DNA of 29,228 nucleotides from Albibeggiatoa sp964388965. GTDB lineage: Bacteria > Pseudomonadota > Gammaproteobacteria > Beggiatoales > Beggiatoaceae. Of this stretch, positions 15,031 through 24,675 are shown piece after piece. The notes under the pieces were generated by a model that was given only the letters and a program-made list of their open reading frames with translations, searched no databases and was not told the origin of the DNA. The DNA is taken from NCBI GenBank assembly GCA_964388965.1, contig CAYMCP010000047.1:1-29228 (forward strand). Reading direction: 5' to 3'. Every line of letters begins with the position of its first letter. Within the stretch, counting starts at the first letter, position 1. Both the position numbers and the translations under genes were made by a program.

Positions 15031-17940
15031 TTACAAATGCAATATATCTAACTTTAAATCAACTGCTTCAATGTTTTTCGCATTACTCACGACAGCAATA
15101 TTTGCTCTTTCTGGCTGTAAGTAGGTTTTCGCCACACGCAACAAATCGTCCATTGTGATTTGTAAAATTCGTTGACGAAATTGACGGCGTTGCTCTGGAG
15201 TACGCCCATGCAGACTATTAAAAAACGTAATAGCAGCTTCACCTGCTGGCGATGCTGGACGATCAATCTGACCGATAATGCCTAAAATCGCTTCTTCCAA
15301 AGTACGAGGTTCATGCGTCGTTTCCTGCAACCAATTTAGTGCTATATCAAAATCTTGCAAAGTTTCAGCTAAACGTGGATCACGATAAGAGAAAAAGCGG
15401 AACGTGCCACTATCACCATGATAATTTGCACCCCCCCCATACGCGCCACCTTGCTCCCGAATTGTCCGATGTAAAAAGCCATTACGCAAAAATGCACCTA
15501 ATACAATTAAAGCCGGCGCATCTTGGTGTAGAGGTGGTACTGTGGAATAAGCTTTAGCACAAAAATTCACTTGCGTGTTTACGACCCATGCTTGTCTTAT
15601 TTGCTGTAAAGAGGTAGACAACTGTAATGGCTCTATTTGTTGCTGGGGCGTAAAATCTTGCCATACTGTAGTCAAATAATTTTGCATATCAGCTTCGTGC
15701 TCAGTGTCGCCGATTGCCAGTAATTGACTAGGTGCTTTAAGTAGGATGGTTTGAATCCGAGTTAATTTATCGGCAAATGCTTGTAATTCAGTATCTTGTT
15801 TTAAAGCATCATCCAATTTTCGGATAAATTGAATCCCTTCTAAACCTTGCCAACGGTGGGTTAATAAACTACATGGACTCAATGTGCTGGTTGCCGCTGT
15901 CATCGCCAAAACATGTCCACGATCAGTAATACTATTATCCATATCAGTACGGATTTGGTTGATTAATTCGCGCAAATGACTCAACTCGTCGAAACGAACT
16001 TTATTTAATGTGTCATAGATCAATTCAATCAAATGTTGCTGATTACGCGCCAACGCTTTGCCAGATAAAGAAAATACGCCACGTATTCGTTGTGGATCAT
16101 CAATGCAACCGCGTACTGATAAACTGGCGTGTAAACCACCCGTTACAGATGCTTGCCATTCCGCTGCTTGACGATAATCTTTATTTCCATAACCCAGCTC
16201 TGTAATACAATCACAAAATAATGGCAGAATATCGAGTAATTCAGGCTCAAATTGTGGCAAATCAATGACAATACGTTGATAAACCATACCGTTTGTACCA
16301 ACACTAAACCAACTTGCTGGCAGTTGACCAATTGTCTGCGCCATACCTTCCTGAATCGATATTGCCGTTGGTACATCAGCTAGCGTCACTTTAGGCAATA
16401 ATTCTGGATTATCTTGTTGTTTTTGACGCATTTCCAAAGTTTGCGCACGCTCAATAATGCTTTGTTTTTGCTCAGCAGTTAGCATTTTTTTAATATTAGC
16501 TAAACGGGCTTTTTCTTGTTCAAATTTCAATTTTGACAAGTCACGATCAGGTGACATGGTAACGCGCACACAATGCGGATTATCGAGTAAATAACGTTTA
16601 ACTAAACTAGGGATAAATTGAGGATTTTGACAATCTTGACGTAATTGCTCTAAAACGGCATCAATATCTAATGCTTCTACTGGATTGCCGCCATATAATT
16701 CTACTGACAAGCCTTGTAACATCAATTGTAAACCATAAGGGAAGTGGTCGCCGGTGATTTCGCGTTGATGCAATTCAATCTGATGTAACATCGAATCAAC
16801 TAAAGATTGCGCTACACCCTTATCAGCAACTTCTTTTAACACCTCCATAATGAGTTTTTCGACTGCATCGGCATGTTCAGCTTCCGAGCCTTCCAAGCCG
16901 CACGCAAATGTAGACTCAAAAGTATTCGTGTCAAAACCAGACAATGACGACGGCGATAAGCCTAATGGTGTCGTTTCCAACGCATAACGCAAAGGCGATG
17001 AACTGTTGTCTAACAAAACACCAGATAATAAATGTCCATTAATTGCCTCACGAATGTCACGACTTTGATTTAATAACCATGTAAGTAAAATATGGGTTTT
17101 ATTAGCTGTATTTTCCTCGTCAAAAGCATAATGTGTTGCAATTGTTTTCGGTGCACTTAGACGCTGCTCAGGCGGAATGCGTAAATGACTCGTATCTATT
17201 TTGTCAAAGTGGCTCAGTGCGTATTGTTCAAACATTTCATGATGCGTATTGACATCAAAATTGCCATAAGTCATAAATACGGCATTGGAGGGATGATAAT
17301 GCGTTGCATGAAATTTTTTTAATTGCTCATGGGTTAAATTAGGAATATCAGCCGGGTCTCCACCGCTATTGTAATGATAAGTTGTCGTTGGAAATAAATG
17401 TGTATGTACTGTATGGTGTAATTGACGTAATGGCGAACTCATTGCGCCTTTCATTTCATTAAACACAACGCCTTTATATACTAACTCTGATTCTGGGTTA
17501 TCTTTTTCTGCAAATTCTAAACGATGCCCCTCCTGTGCAAAATCTAATTCATTTAAATTGGGAAAAAATGTTGCGTCTAAATATACTTGTAATAAATTTG
17601 AAAAATCTTTTCGGTTCTGGGTTGCAAACGGATAGGCAGTCCAATCACTGCTAGTAAACGCATTCATGAAAGTGTTTAACGAACGGCGAATCATCATAAA
17701 AAACGGATCACGTATCGGATAACGTTGGCTGCCGCATAAAACTGTATGTTCTAAAATATGTGCAACACCTGTCGAATCTTGCGGTACGGTTAAAAAAGCG
17801 ACTAAAAAAGCATTATTTGTATCTTCGGATGATAAATGGATATGACGTGCACCGGTTTTTTTATGCTCGTACTGCTGATATTCAATATTTAAACTGGGTA
17901 TGTTAATTGTGCGGATAAGTTTAAACGCTTGGTGGGTCAT
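15031..17940 (-). CDS. M16C zinc metallopeptidase, PreP-like
   Basis: A 969-aa peptidase of the presequence-protease branch of M16. The inverted zinc motif HILEH is at residues 61-65, and the downstream GVVFNEMKGA supplies the third ligand glutamate. Four-domain length and the C-terminal substrate-binding RxxxGGAYGGGANY element are typical. PreP-type enzymes degrade short unfolded peptides inside a closed chamber; the bacterial role is less clear. The ATG at 17940 is preferred to one at 18000 because AGGA lies eight bases upstream and the shorter form matches the family. No signal peptide is seen, so it is probably cytoplasmic. Confidence 0.92.
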   Translation of the reverse strand: MTHQAFKLIRTINIPSLNIEYQQYEHKKTGARHIHLSSEDTNNAFLVAFLTVPQDSTGVAHILEHTVLCGSQRYPIRDPFFMMIRRSLNTFMNAFTSSDWTAYPFATQNRKDFSNLLQVYLDATFFPNLNELDFAQEGHRLEFAEKDNPESELVYKGVVFNEMKGAMSSPLRQLHHTVHTHLFPTTTYHYNSGGDPADIPNLTHEQLKKFHATHYHPSNAVFMTYGNFDVNTHHEMFEQYALSHFDKIDTSHLRIPPEQRLSAPKTIATHYAFDEENTANKTHILLTWLLNQSRDIREAINGHLLSGVLLDNSSSPLRYALETTPLGLSPSSLSGFDTNTFESTFACGLEGSEAEHADAVEKLIMEVLKEVADKGVAQSLVDSMLHQIELHQREITGDHFPYGLQLMLQGLSVELYGGNPVEALDIDAVLEQLRQDCQNPQFIPSLVKRYLLDNPHCVRVTMSPDRDLSKLKFEQEKARLANIKKMLTAEQKQSIIERAQTLEMRQKQQDNPELLPKVTLADVPTAISIQEGMAQTIGQLPASWFSVGTNGMVYQRIVIDLPQFEPELLDILPLFCDCITELGYGNKDYRQAAEWQASVTGGLHASLSVRGCIDDPQRIRGVFSLSGKALARNQQHLIELIYDTLNKVRFDELSHLRELINQIRTDMDNSITDRGHVLAMTAATSTLSPCSLLTHRWQGLEGIQFIRKLDDALKQDTELQAFADKLTRIQTILLKAPSQLLAIGDTEHEADMQNYLTTVWQDFTPQQQIEPLQLSTSLQQIRQAWVVNTQVNFCAKAYSTVPPLHQDAPALIVLGAFLRNGFLHRTIREQGGAYGGGANYHGDSGTFRFFSYRDPRLAETLQDFDIALNWLQETTHEPRTLEEAILGIIGQIDRPASPAGEAAITFFNSLHGRTPEQRRQFRQRILQITMDDLLRVAKTYLQPERANIAVVSNAKNIEAVDLKLDILHL

Positions 17941-18007
17941 TAAATTTTTCCTAAAATGGGTTTGAAATTGAGTAATGGGTTGATAAAAAAGCTCATTCAA
18001 GTTGAAA

Positions 18008-18026
18008 GGTACAAAACTTGTTTTGG
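18008..18026. repeat. half copy of the palindromic repeat
   Basis: GTACAAAACTTGTTTTGGA matches only one hairpin arm of the repeat family found at 5904, 14723 and 26156. It lies between the beta-helix gene and the M16 peptidase gene. Confidence 0.5.
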
Positions 18027-18040
18027 ATGCGTAATATGTT

Positions 18041-18078
18041 ATTAAAAAATAAAGGGAAGCAGTGTTATATGCCTCCCT
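18041..18078 (-). terminator. Rho-independent terminator of the beta-helix gene
   Basis: On the minus strand AGGGAGGC pairs with GCTTCCCT (8 bp, one G-U) around a 10-base loop, followed by TTATTTTTTAA. It begins 24 bases after the stop codon. Of the structures I examined, it is the clearest intrinsic terminator in the window. Confidence 0.82.
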
Positions 18079-18101
18079 AAATTTAGTCAGTTAGAGAAAA
18101 A

Positions 18102-20855
18102 TTAATGTAGAACAAATTGCTCAATATTGGAAATTTCTCCAAACGCGCCTTGAGCATTATACGGTACGACTGCAATATAACCTGCAAAACCGGGTTCTAA
18201 TTGCAACACAAGCTGACGTCCAAGCTGCATATCCACTCTTTGAACTGATTCTGCATTCGGATAAGGCGCGTAATACAACCAATAACCATACGCACCAAGT
18301 ACAGCAGTCCATTTTAATGTTAATTCATTTTGTCTCACATCGAGATACAAGGTTGGAGCTGCTAATTGCGCAGGTGCGTTAATCTTCGTATCCTTGCGAA
18401 TCAAAACCGCTGCTGTAAAAGGTTTAAGCGAAATTTGTCCTGTCACAGCCTTACCATTCAAATCCACATATTCCAAACCTTGTAAATTAATGGTTCTGGT
18501 TTCAAAAGTCGGATTGGTGAATAATTTAATCCGTTCTTCCGCAGGCAAACTGGGTTGGAATGCAACGGGCTCAAATTTAAAATTGTCAATCCAATACGTT
18601 TTGCTATCGTTTTTATCGGTATTCAATAAAAATTTCATACTATCATCAGTAAGCTGTCCTTGAAAAACATACTGATAATCACGGCGTTTAGTATCCATTG
18701 CAAAATAGCGTTGTTCGTAAACAACATGCTTTGGTTTGGTTTGATTCAGGCGTAAACGAATATCACCATAACCGTCAGCAATGACACTGAACGTTAAACG
18801 ATACCATTGATCTTTTTGTAAATTTACCGTGCTACTTGGTGCTAAAGTAAGCAAATTACTACCATCAAATACCACTTTTAAGCTACCACTATCCAATTTT
18901 GTCGGATCATGACTAAATTGACTTGTATTTGACCAACCTTTTATATCTGTGTCAAAAGTGGAATTGCTAATTACATTTTCTCCGATTGGTGCAGTGATTT
19001 CGCTAGGCTCTAGCAAACCGCAATCACGCGAATTTTGACCATATTGAGAAAAAGTTTGTTTCCAATGCGCAACTGAATAACGTTCTCCGTCACGCATCAC
19101 CGCTAAATCACTGTACGGATTGCAATAATAATTATTTTTCATCGTGCCATGATTGGTTTCGTTAGTCAATTCTAAACCAAGCTGATCGGGATGCAAGGAA
19201 ATAACCGTATTATTTTCAACCACATTACCGCTTGAAGGTGCTCTAATATCTTGTACCACAATTTGCGGATCGTTGTTGTAGACAATGTTGTTACGCACCG
19301 TGCTATTTTTAAAAGAGTTCAAACGGATGCCCATATCTCTATTGTTAAAAACAACATTATTTTCAATCGTATTATTTTCAAACTTAGAATCAGCCGCAAC
19401 ACCCATACCGTAAGCAGTGTGATGTGTACATGGGTCTCGCTGCGAAGAAGCACAACCATTTGATTCATCGATATTGCCCACAGAACCACTTAAAAAGTTA
19501 CCGCGAATGATATTCCCACTAGAATTAATACTAATTGCACCTCCGTCATTTAAAATAAGCAATGCGTTTTTAATAACGTTATTTTCAATTAGATGATGAC
19601 CACCATCATGTAGATACATACCATTTTCGCCCACATTTTCAATATAATTGCCTCGTACTGTGAATGCTTTACCATATACATCAATAGCATTACCTTGATA
19701 AACACCGTCATAACGCATACCATAAGCGCGGTATAATGCGTGATTCATAATAATGTTATTTTCAATAATGCTCCCTTTAACATCAAAATTATTCTTAACG
19801 TCAGATTGCAAGACAATCGCGCTATGCAGTTGGGAATGAAATTGGTTGTAACTAACGGATAAATCAGCGGTATTCCAAATCGTTACGCCTTTTAAATTAT
19901 GATAGAAATAACAATTTTGCACACGGACGTTGTTGGAATTATTCACATGTACGCCTTGTGTCATAAAGTGACGGAATTGTAAATTTTCAATTAAAGCATC
20001 ATGTTGCTGGTAAAAAATACTGATACCAGTCGTATAAACTGCTCCTTCGACTAAAAATTGATTGGGATCACCTTCTGGCAGATACAAATATACTTTTTGA
20101 CTATTCGCGTCGTAATACCATTCGTATGGAAAATCTAACTCCTCCAATTTACCATCAATAAAATAACCCCATTCTGCTAACTGATCTTTTAAATCTGGCA
20201 CAGTCACTTTGCCGTTGCTTGCACTGTAACCCGTAATTTCACGCGCGGTATAAGTCCAGCTATAATTACGAATCCGTAACGTTGCACCTTTCCAGTAATT
20301 ATTTGGTTTACCATAGGCTGCTAATTCTGGATCAGTAAAATAACCGCTACCGCCACCGCCTACTTTAAGCCAGTTTTTATCCAATGGCGAGGCAACATTT
20401 GGATAACGCGCAATCGTCATTAATTTACCATTAACAAATAAATGTTGAATAGGTCTGACTTTGCCGTCTGCATCTTGTGGTAAAAGACCGGAAACATCTG
20501 CTTCGTAAACTACTTTTTTATTTAACGCAGAATGTGAGGTAGGTTTCCAATTTGAAATGACGACGCTACCAGAGAAAACTGGATTTTCACCTTCTCCGTA
20601 GACAGAAAATGTTAAACCTGTCGGTGAGCCGCCCAATCTGACTGAGCCGCGAAATATATCGCCTCTTTTAAATAAAAAGCTATCACCATCAGCGAAGCGT
20701 TGCCCATCAAGCTTGCTAAGCGTTTGCCAAGCGGTTTGTGGCGTTAAACCATCATTCGCGTCATTGCCCGCATTAGCGAAATAGTAAGTTTGTGCTGATA
20801 GAGACGAGGTCGTAAACAAACACAGCAGGAACAGCAGTCGTTGCCAATGTTTCAT
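18102..20855 (-). CDS. secreted right-handed beta-helix protein with C-terminal binding modules
   Basis: A 917-aa exported protein. The ATG at 20855 is chosen because AAGGAG is seven bases upstream; residues 1-21 form a signal peptide (KHWQRLLFLLCLFTTSSLSA). YYFANAGNDANDGLTPQTAWQTL is the opening of many parallel beta-helix proteins. From about 280 to 590, repeated N-N/I-N ladders (IENNIIMNH, VRGNYIENVGENGMYLHDGG, IENNVIKNA, VRNNIVYNN) form the helix. Residues about 635-790 (NVISNSTFDTDIKGWSN...) resemble a CBM4/9-type carbohydrate-binding module, and the last 90 a fibronectin-III-like domain. It may bind or cleave a polysaccharide, but no lyase active site can be assigned. It ends in its own terminator. 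Confidence 0.75.
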   Translation of the reverse strand: MKHWQRLLFLLCLFTTSSLSAQTYYFANAGNDANDGLTPQTAWQTLSKLDGQRFADGDSFLFKRGDIFRGSVRLGGSPTGLTFSVYGEGENPVFSGSVVISNWKPTSHSALNKKVVYEADVSGLLPQDADGKVRPIQHLFVNGKLMTIARYPNVASPLDKNWLKVGGGGSGYFTDPELAAYGKPNNYWKGATLRIRNYSWTYTAREITGYSASNGKVTVPDLKDQLAEWGYFIDGKLEELDFPYEWYYDANSQKVYLYLPEGDPNQFLVEGAVYTTGISIFYQQHDALIENLQFRHFMTQGVHVNNSNNVRVQNCYFYHNLKGVTIWNTADLSVSYNQFHSQLHSAIVLQSDVKNNFDVKGSIIENNIIMNHALYRAYGMRYDGVYQGNAIDVYGKAFTVRGNYIENVGENGMYLHDGGHHLIENNVIKNALLILNDGGAISINSSGNIIRGNFLSGSVGNIDESNGCASSQRDPCTHHTAYGMGVAADSKFENNTIENNVVFNNRDMGIRLNSFKNSTVRNNIVYNNDPQIVVQDIRAPSSGNVVENNTVISLHPDQLGLELTNETNHGTMKNNYYCNPYSDLAVMRDGERYSVAHWKQTFSQYGQNSRDCGLLEPSEITAPIGENVISNSTFDTDIKGWSNTSQFSHDPTKLDSGSLKVVFDGSNLLTLAPSSTVNLQKDQWYRLTFSVIADGYGDIRLRLNQTKPKHVVYEQRYFAMDTKRRDYQYVFQGQLTDDSMKFLLNTDKNDSKTYWIDNFKFEPVAFQPSLPAEERIKLFTNPTFETRTINLQGLEYVDLNGKAVTGQISLKPFTAAVLIRKDTKINAPAQLAAPTLYLDVRQNELTLKWTAVLGAYGYWLYYAPYPNAESVQRVDMQLGRQLVLQLEPGFAGYIAVVPYNAQGAFGEISNIEQFVLH

Positions 20856-20915
20856 GAGGACACTCCTTAAATTAATTTTAGAAAGCATCATTGTAACTAA
20901 GAATCCGTATTTAGA

Positions 20916-21308
20916 CTATTTTTCTTTTAAATCTAATGCAACGGAATTAATACAATAGCGCAATCTTGTTGGCGGCGGACCATCTTCAAAAACATGTCCT
21001 AAGTGCGCGTCACAGCGCGAACAATGTACTTCAATGCGTTGCATACCTAGATTATTATCTTGTTGTGTTCCAATAGCATCCGGTGTCATTGGCGCGTAAA
21101 AACTTGGCCAGCCTGAACCGGAATCATATTTAGTCTCTGAGCTAAATAATGCCTGTCCACAACATACGCATTGATAAATACCTAATTTTTGACAGTGGTA
21201 ATAGGGTCCTGAAAATGCCGGTTCAGTCCCTTTCTGCCGACAAATTTTGAATTGCTCTGCTGTAAGTTGTTGTTGCCATTCAACATCTGATTTTTCAATT
21301 TTGCTCAT
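20916..21308 (-). CDS. msrB: peptide-methionine (R)-S-oxide reductase
   Basis: MsrB repairs the R epimer of methionine sulfoxide in proteins. The 130-aa sequence carries catalytic Cys119 (RYCINSVAL), the zinc pairs Cys47/Cys50 and Cys96/Cys99, and the substrate segment SGSGWPSFYAP and GHVFEDGP. AGGA is eight bases before the ATG. No msrA is adjacent and no signal peptide is present, so it is a cytoplasmic repair enzyme. The beta-helix gene follows after 60 bp on the same strand, which may be chance adjacency. Confidence 0.96.
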   Translation of the reverse strand: MSKIEKSDVEWQQQLTAEQFKICRQKGTEPAFSGPYYHCQKLGIYQCVCCGQALFSSETKYDSGSGWPSFYAPMTPDAIGTQQDNNLGMQRIEVHCSRCDAHLGHVFEDGPPPTRLRYCINSVALDLKEK

Positions 21309-21394
21309 TTGGGTAATCCTGTGGAAAGAACTGACGGATAGTATTTATAATACCTAACATGATTTAATAAATAAAAATGATTTTTGAGGGGATT

Positions 21395-23224
21395 TTAACT
21401 TATTGGCAATAATACATGAAATGTTGAACCTTTACCGACTTCTGTATCCAATTCTAATTTACCTCCATGTTTTTCTACGATTTTCAACACAATATCCAAA
21501 CCTAAACCACTTCCTTCACCAGCGGGTTTAGTCGTAAAAAAAGGCTTAAAAATCTTTTCTTGAATTTCAGGTGCCACACCCGAACCCGTATCAGAAACAC
21601 TCACTTTGATAAAATTTTGCTGTTGTTGCACAGCGATAGTCAACACACCTTTATAATCCATCGCTTGCAACGCATTGTGAATTAAATTCATCCACACTTG
21701 ATTAAGCTCATCTGGAAAACAAGGAATATACGGCACTTGAGCAAAATCTAGCACCACTTCAATACCATGTTTAAGTTGATTGTGATACAAGGTCAATACG
21801 GTCTCAATACCATGAACAACGTTAGCGGTCTCTTTGTCGCTACTATTACTGTAACGAGAAAAACTTTTTAATGATAAAATAATTTTACTAGCGCGCTCTG
21901 AGGCCATTTCAATCGTTTTAGAACTGCGTCGTAGGCTGGTTAATTGATACAAAATTTCAAAAGTTTGATGATTTTTTTCTGCTTGTAAAATTGGTAGCAG
22001 TAGCTCAAGGTGCTCGTGGACACCCATGTCTACTAATTTATCCGCAATAGTTATACTATCTTCAATATTAAAATCATCTAATTTTTTCATTAATTCACGG
22101 CGGATTTTACGTTGTTCTCGTGAGGATAATGCTCTTTCTGTCTGACTGCTTTGAGATAAGATTGCAATGACTTCGTTGTGTTGAGAGTCTGAAAGTTGGC
22201 GGAAAAAACTGGGTAATGAAGATAAATTTTGATTTAAAAACAAATTGATATGTCTAACCGAAGAACGAATAGCACCTAATGGAGTTTTAATTTCATGGGC
22301 AACACCCGCAATTAATTGTCCCAATGAAGCCATTTTCTCCGATTGTACCAATTCATTTTGTGTCGCTTGCAAGTGATCTAGTGTCAATTGTAATTTTTCA
22401 TTAGCATGACGCAATCTAGTTTCAGCTTGTTTACGTTCAGTAATATCCCGTGCGATGAGCAAAATTGCAGGTTTATCTTTGTAATGAATGAATCGCCCAC
22501 TAATTTCTGCGGGAAAATATTTTCCATCACGACGCACACAACGCACCTCGACAAATCCATCTTGATGGTGTTTTTTTTCTACTAGACCAATAATGAAATG
22601 TACTAATTTTTGCTTATCACCTTCATATTCAATATCTTTTAATGAACGGCATTTAATTTCTTCTAAATCATAGTCTAAGCAGTCACAAGCAACCCGATTG
22701 GCGTCCATAAATAAATTATCTTCCAAACCGTACACCAAAATGGCATCTGCCGCGCTGTCAAATAAATTTTTATATTTGGTTTCCGATTCTTGTAACCGCT
22801 TATTTTGCAACGCAAGCTGTCTTTGCAAATTATATATTTTTAAGTGTGCCTCAACCCGTGCTAATACCTCTTCTGCTTGAAACGGTTTAGTAATAAAATC
22901 TACTCCGCCTGCCTTAAATGATTTGACTTTATCAACCGTTTCAGATAGCGCACTAACGAAAATAATCGGAATATCTTGGGTCTGTGGATTAGCTTTGAGT
23001 TGGGCACAGACTTCATAACCGTCCATTTCAGGCATCATGATGTCTAGTAGAATTAAATCCGGCATCAGTTTACTGACAGCAATCAGTGCTGCTTGACCAT
23101 TCTTTGCCGTATGCACTTCATATTGTCCACGTTTTGTGAGAATATGCGTTAAAATTTGCAGGTTAGTCGGTACATCATCTACGACTAAAATATTATTTTT
23201 TTCAGTGAGTAAGTCACTATTCAT
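21395..23224 (-). CDS. receiver-PAS-histidine kinase (response-regulator-led hybrid)
   Basis: A 609-aa cytoplasmic signalling protein. It has an N-terminal receiver (about 8-128) with phospho-acceptor Asp61 in LLDIMMPEMDGY, a short coiled coil, a PAS domain (about 150-265, ending in RDITERKQAE), then HisKA with His310 (AGVAHEIKTPLG) and a HATPase domain with N box (NLIHNALQAMD), DTGSGVAPE and GSGLGLDIV. Roughly 100 extra helical residues lie between the H box and the ATPase domain. There is no membrane segment, so the signal must come from inside the cell or from a partner. The ATG at 23224 is used instead of the TTG at 23260. It is divergent from an exported binding protein. Confidence 0.9.
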   Translation of the reverse strand: MNSDLLTEKNNILVVDDVPTNLQILTHILTKRGQYEVHTAKNGQAALIAVSKLMPDLILLDIMMPEMDGYEVCAQLKANPQTQDIPIIFVSALSETVDKVKSFKAGGVDFITKPFQAEEVLARVEAHLKIYNLQRQLALQNKRLQESETKYKNLFDSAADAILVYGLEDNLFMDANRVACDCLDYDLEEIKCRSLKDIEYEGDKQKLVHFIIGLVEKKHHQDGFVEVRCVRRDGKYFPAEISGRFIHYKDKPAILLIARDITERKQAETRLRHANEKLQLTLDHLQATQNELVQSEKMASLGQLIAGVAHEIKTPLGAIRSSVRHINLFLNQNLSSLPSFFRQLSDSQHNEVIAILSQSSQTERALSSREQRKIRRELMKKLDDFNIEDSITIADKLVDMGVHEHLELLLPILQAEKNHQTFEILYQLTSLRRSSKTIEMASERASKIILSLKSFSRYSNSSDKETANVVHGIETVLTLYHNQLKHGIEVVLDFAQVPYIPCFPDELNQVWMNLIHNALQAMDYKGVLTIAVQQQQNFIKVSVSDTGSGVAPEIQEKIFKPFFTTKPAGEGSGLGLDIVLKIVEKHGGKLELDTEVGKGSTFHVLLPIS

Positions 23225-23302
23225 TATGATTTGCTCAATCAATAATAAGTCTTTTGCCAAAAAGTGTGCATGAAATTGTTGCCTAAATCAATGATAATTT
23301 AG

Positions 23303-23318
23303 AAAATGTATACATTTT
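23303..23318. promoter_or_regulatory. 16-bp perfect palindrome, candidate operator
   Basis: AAAATGTATACATTTT is perfectly self-complementary and lies in the 124-bp divergent gap between the histidine kinase and the binding-protein gene. A weaker CTAAAT/ATTTAG inverted repeat adjoins it (23283-23302). The layout suits one regulator acting on both genes; no specific family is recognised. Confidence 0.5.
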
Positions 23319-23348
23319 AATCTAATAAAAAATATTCTTGGAGTAGCA

Positions 23349-24557
23349 GTGGAAGTAAAACGAGTCATCATGACACAAATTCAGCTAATTATTTTGTTAT
23401 TTTTTGTTGCGCTTAATAGTTTTGCAGTGGAAGAAGGTGTTTTTAAAACCGAACCGCATACCAATGCCGACGATAAGCCATGGCGAATTGGCTATTATCA
23501 GGGTGGTGAGTTGAATACTTATCCAAAAGTGTTACTTGCAATGGTAGAGGGTTTAGTAGAATTGGGCTGGTTAGAGGAAGGCGAACTTCCGCCGCCGGGC
23601 AGTAAATTGGAGACTGTTGAGCAGATTTGGTATCATTTAGCCAGCTTAGATAATCGCTATTTACACTTTGTAAATGATGGTTTTTGGTCTTCTGAGTGGG
23701 ATGATGAGATTCGTGGGCAAAACATTGAAAAAATGTTTAAACGCTTTAATACACAGCGTGATATTGATTTGATGATAGCAATGGGTACTTGGGCGGGTGT
23801 GGACTTGTCTACTGATGCACATCAAACTAATGTGGTGGTATTTGACGCAGCCAACGCGGTTAAGTCTGGAATTATTGATAGCATTCAGGATTCAGGTCGA
23901 GATTACGTCCACGCACGGGTTGACCCTTTACGCAATAAACGCCAAATTCGCTTGTTTTATAATCTAATTAATTTTGAAAAATTAGGCATTGCTTATGAAA
24001 ATTCTGAAACAGGTGAGGTATATGCTGGAATTGATGATGTACGCGACGTAGCGAAAGAGTTAGGATTTAAGGTTGTACGCTGCTTTACGACCTCAGAGGT
24101 GCCGGATAATCTACTACATCTCGCTGAGGAAAGTGTAAGAAAGTGTTATCAAGATTTTTTGACCAGTGTAGACGCAGTTTATATTACTTATCAAAAGGGT
24201 ATAGAAAATCTTGCATTGCTGGAGGACGGAATAAAAATGTTGACAGAACGAGGTATTTACACATTTTCAAAAATTGGCTCGGAACATGTAAAAATAGGGG
24301 CATTGATGAGCATTGCATTAGTCAATTATAAGGGTGTGGGACGTTTTCATGCTAAGACGATAGCACAAATATTAAACGGTGCAAAACCTCGTCAACTAGA
24401 ACAAATTTACCCCGATTCGATGAATATTGCTATCAATTTGGATACTGCAAAAAAAGTTGGTTTTGAACCACCAATTAGTTTGTTGGGTGCGACAGATGAG
24501 CTTTATTCCGAAGCATTGCAGAAACGACAAAAGGAAGAGCATGAATTTTTTGATTAG
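23349..24557 (+). CDS. exported ABC-type substrate-binding-like protein
   Basis: A 402-aa protein with a signal peptide (hydrophobic IQLIILLFFVALNSFA, cleavage before VEEG). The GTG at 23349 is preferred over the ATG at 23370: GGAG is five bases upstream, and it adds the Lys-Arg that a signal peptide needs. The body resembles the ABC_sub_bind periplasmic family: WRIGYYQGG at the start, DAVYITYQKGIEN in the middle, and IAINLDTAKKVGFEPPISLLGATDELY at the C-terminus. No permease or ATPase gene is adjacent, so it is an orphan. Divergent pairing with a histidine kinase suggests a sensing role, but that kinase has no membrane or periplasmic part, so contact would need another protein. Confidence 0.75.
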   Translation: MEVKRVIMTQIQLIILLFFVALNSFAVEEGVFKTEPHTNADDKPWRIGYYQGGELNTYPKVLLAMVEGLVELGWLEEGELPPPGSKLETVEQIWYHLASLDNRYLHFVNDGFWSSEWDDEIRGQNIEKMFKRFNTQRDIDLMIAMGTWAGVDLSTDAHQTNVVVFDAANAVKSGIIDSIQDSGRDYVHARVDPLRNKRQIRLFYNLINFEKLGIAYENSETGEVYAGIDDVRDVAKELGFKVVRCFTTSEVPDNLLHLAEESVRKCYQDFLTSVDAVYITYQKGIENLALLEDGIKMLTERGIYTFSKIGSEHVKIGALMSIALVNYKGVGRFHAKTIAQILNGAKPRQLEQIYPDSMNIAINLDTAKKVGFEPPISLLGATDELYSEALQKRQKEEHEFFD

Positions 24558-24598
24558 TCGTTTAATGAATATTAATCTAAAGAGACAAGGCTTTGTGG

Positions 24599-24622
24599 AG
24601 AGACAAGATATGTCTTGCCTCT
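24599..24622. repeat. REP-like palindrome in convergent gap
   Basis: AGAGACAAGA-TATG-TCTTGCCTCT forms a 10-bp stem with one mismatch. It resembles the dispersed GTAGAGAC...GTCTCTAC palindromes known from many bacterial genomes, including cyanobacteria. It lies between the convergent binding-protein and mreB genes and lacks a clear U-tract. Confidence 0.5.
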
Positions 24623-24675
24623 ACGATGTGAAAATAATGATATTTTAACATCTTTGCTAAGATTTCAAACCAGTT

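Noticed and set aside
15428..15440. C-run in the M16 peptidase gene as a frameshift error
   Set aside because: The frame stays open through it and reads the conserved GGAYGGGANY segment, so no indel is implied.
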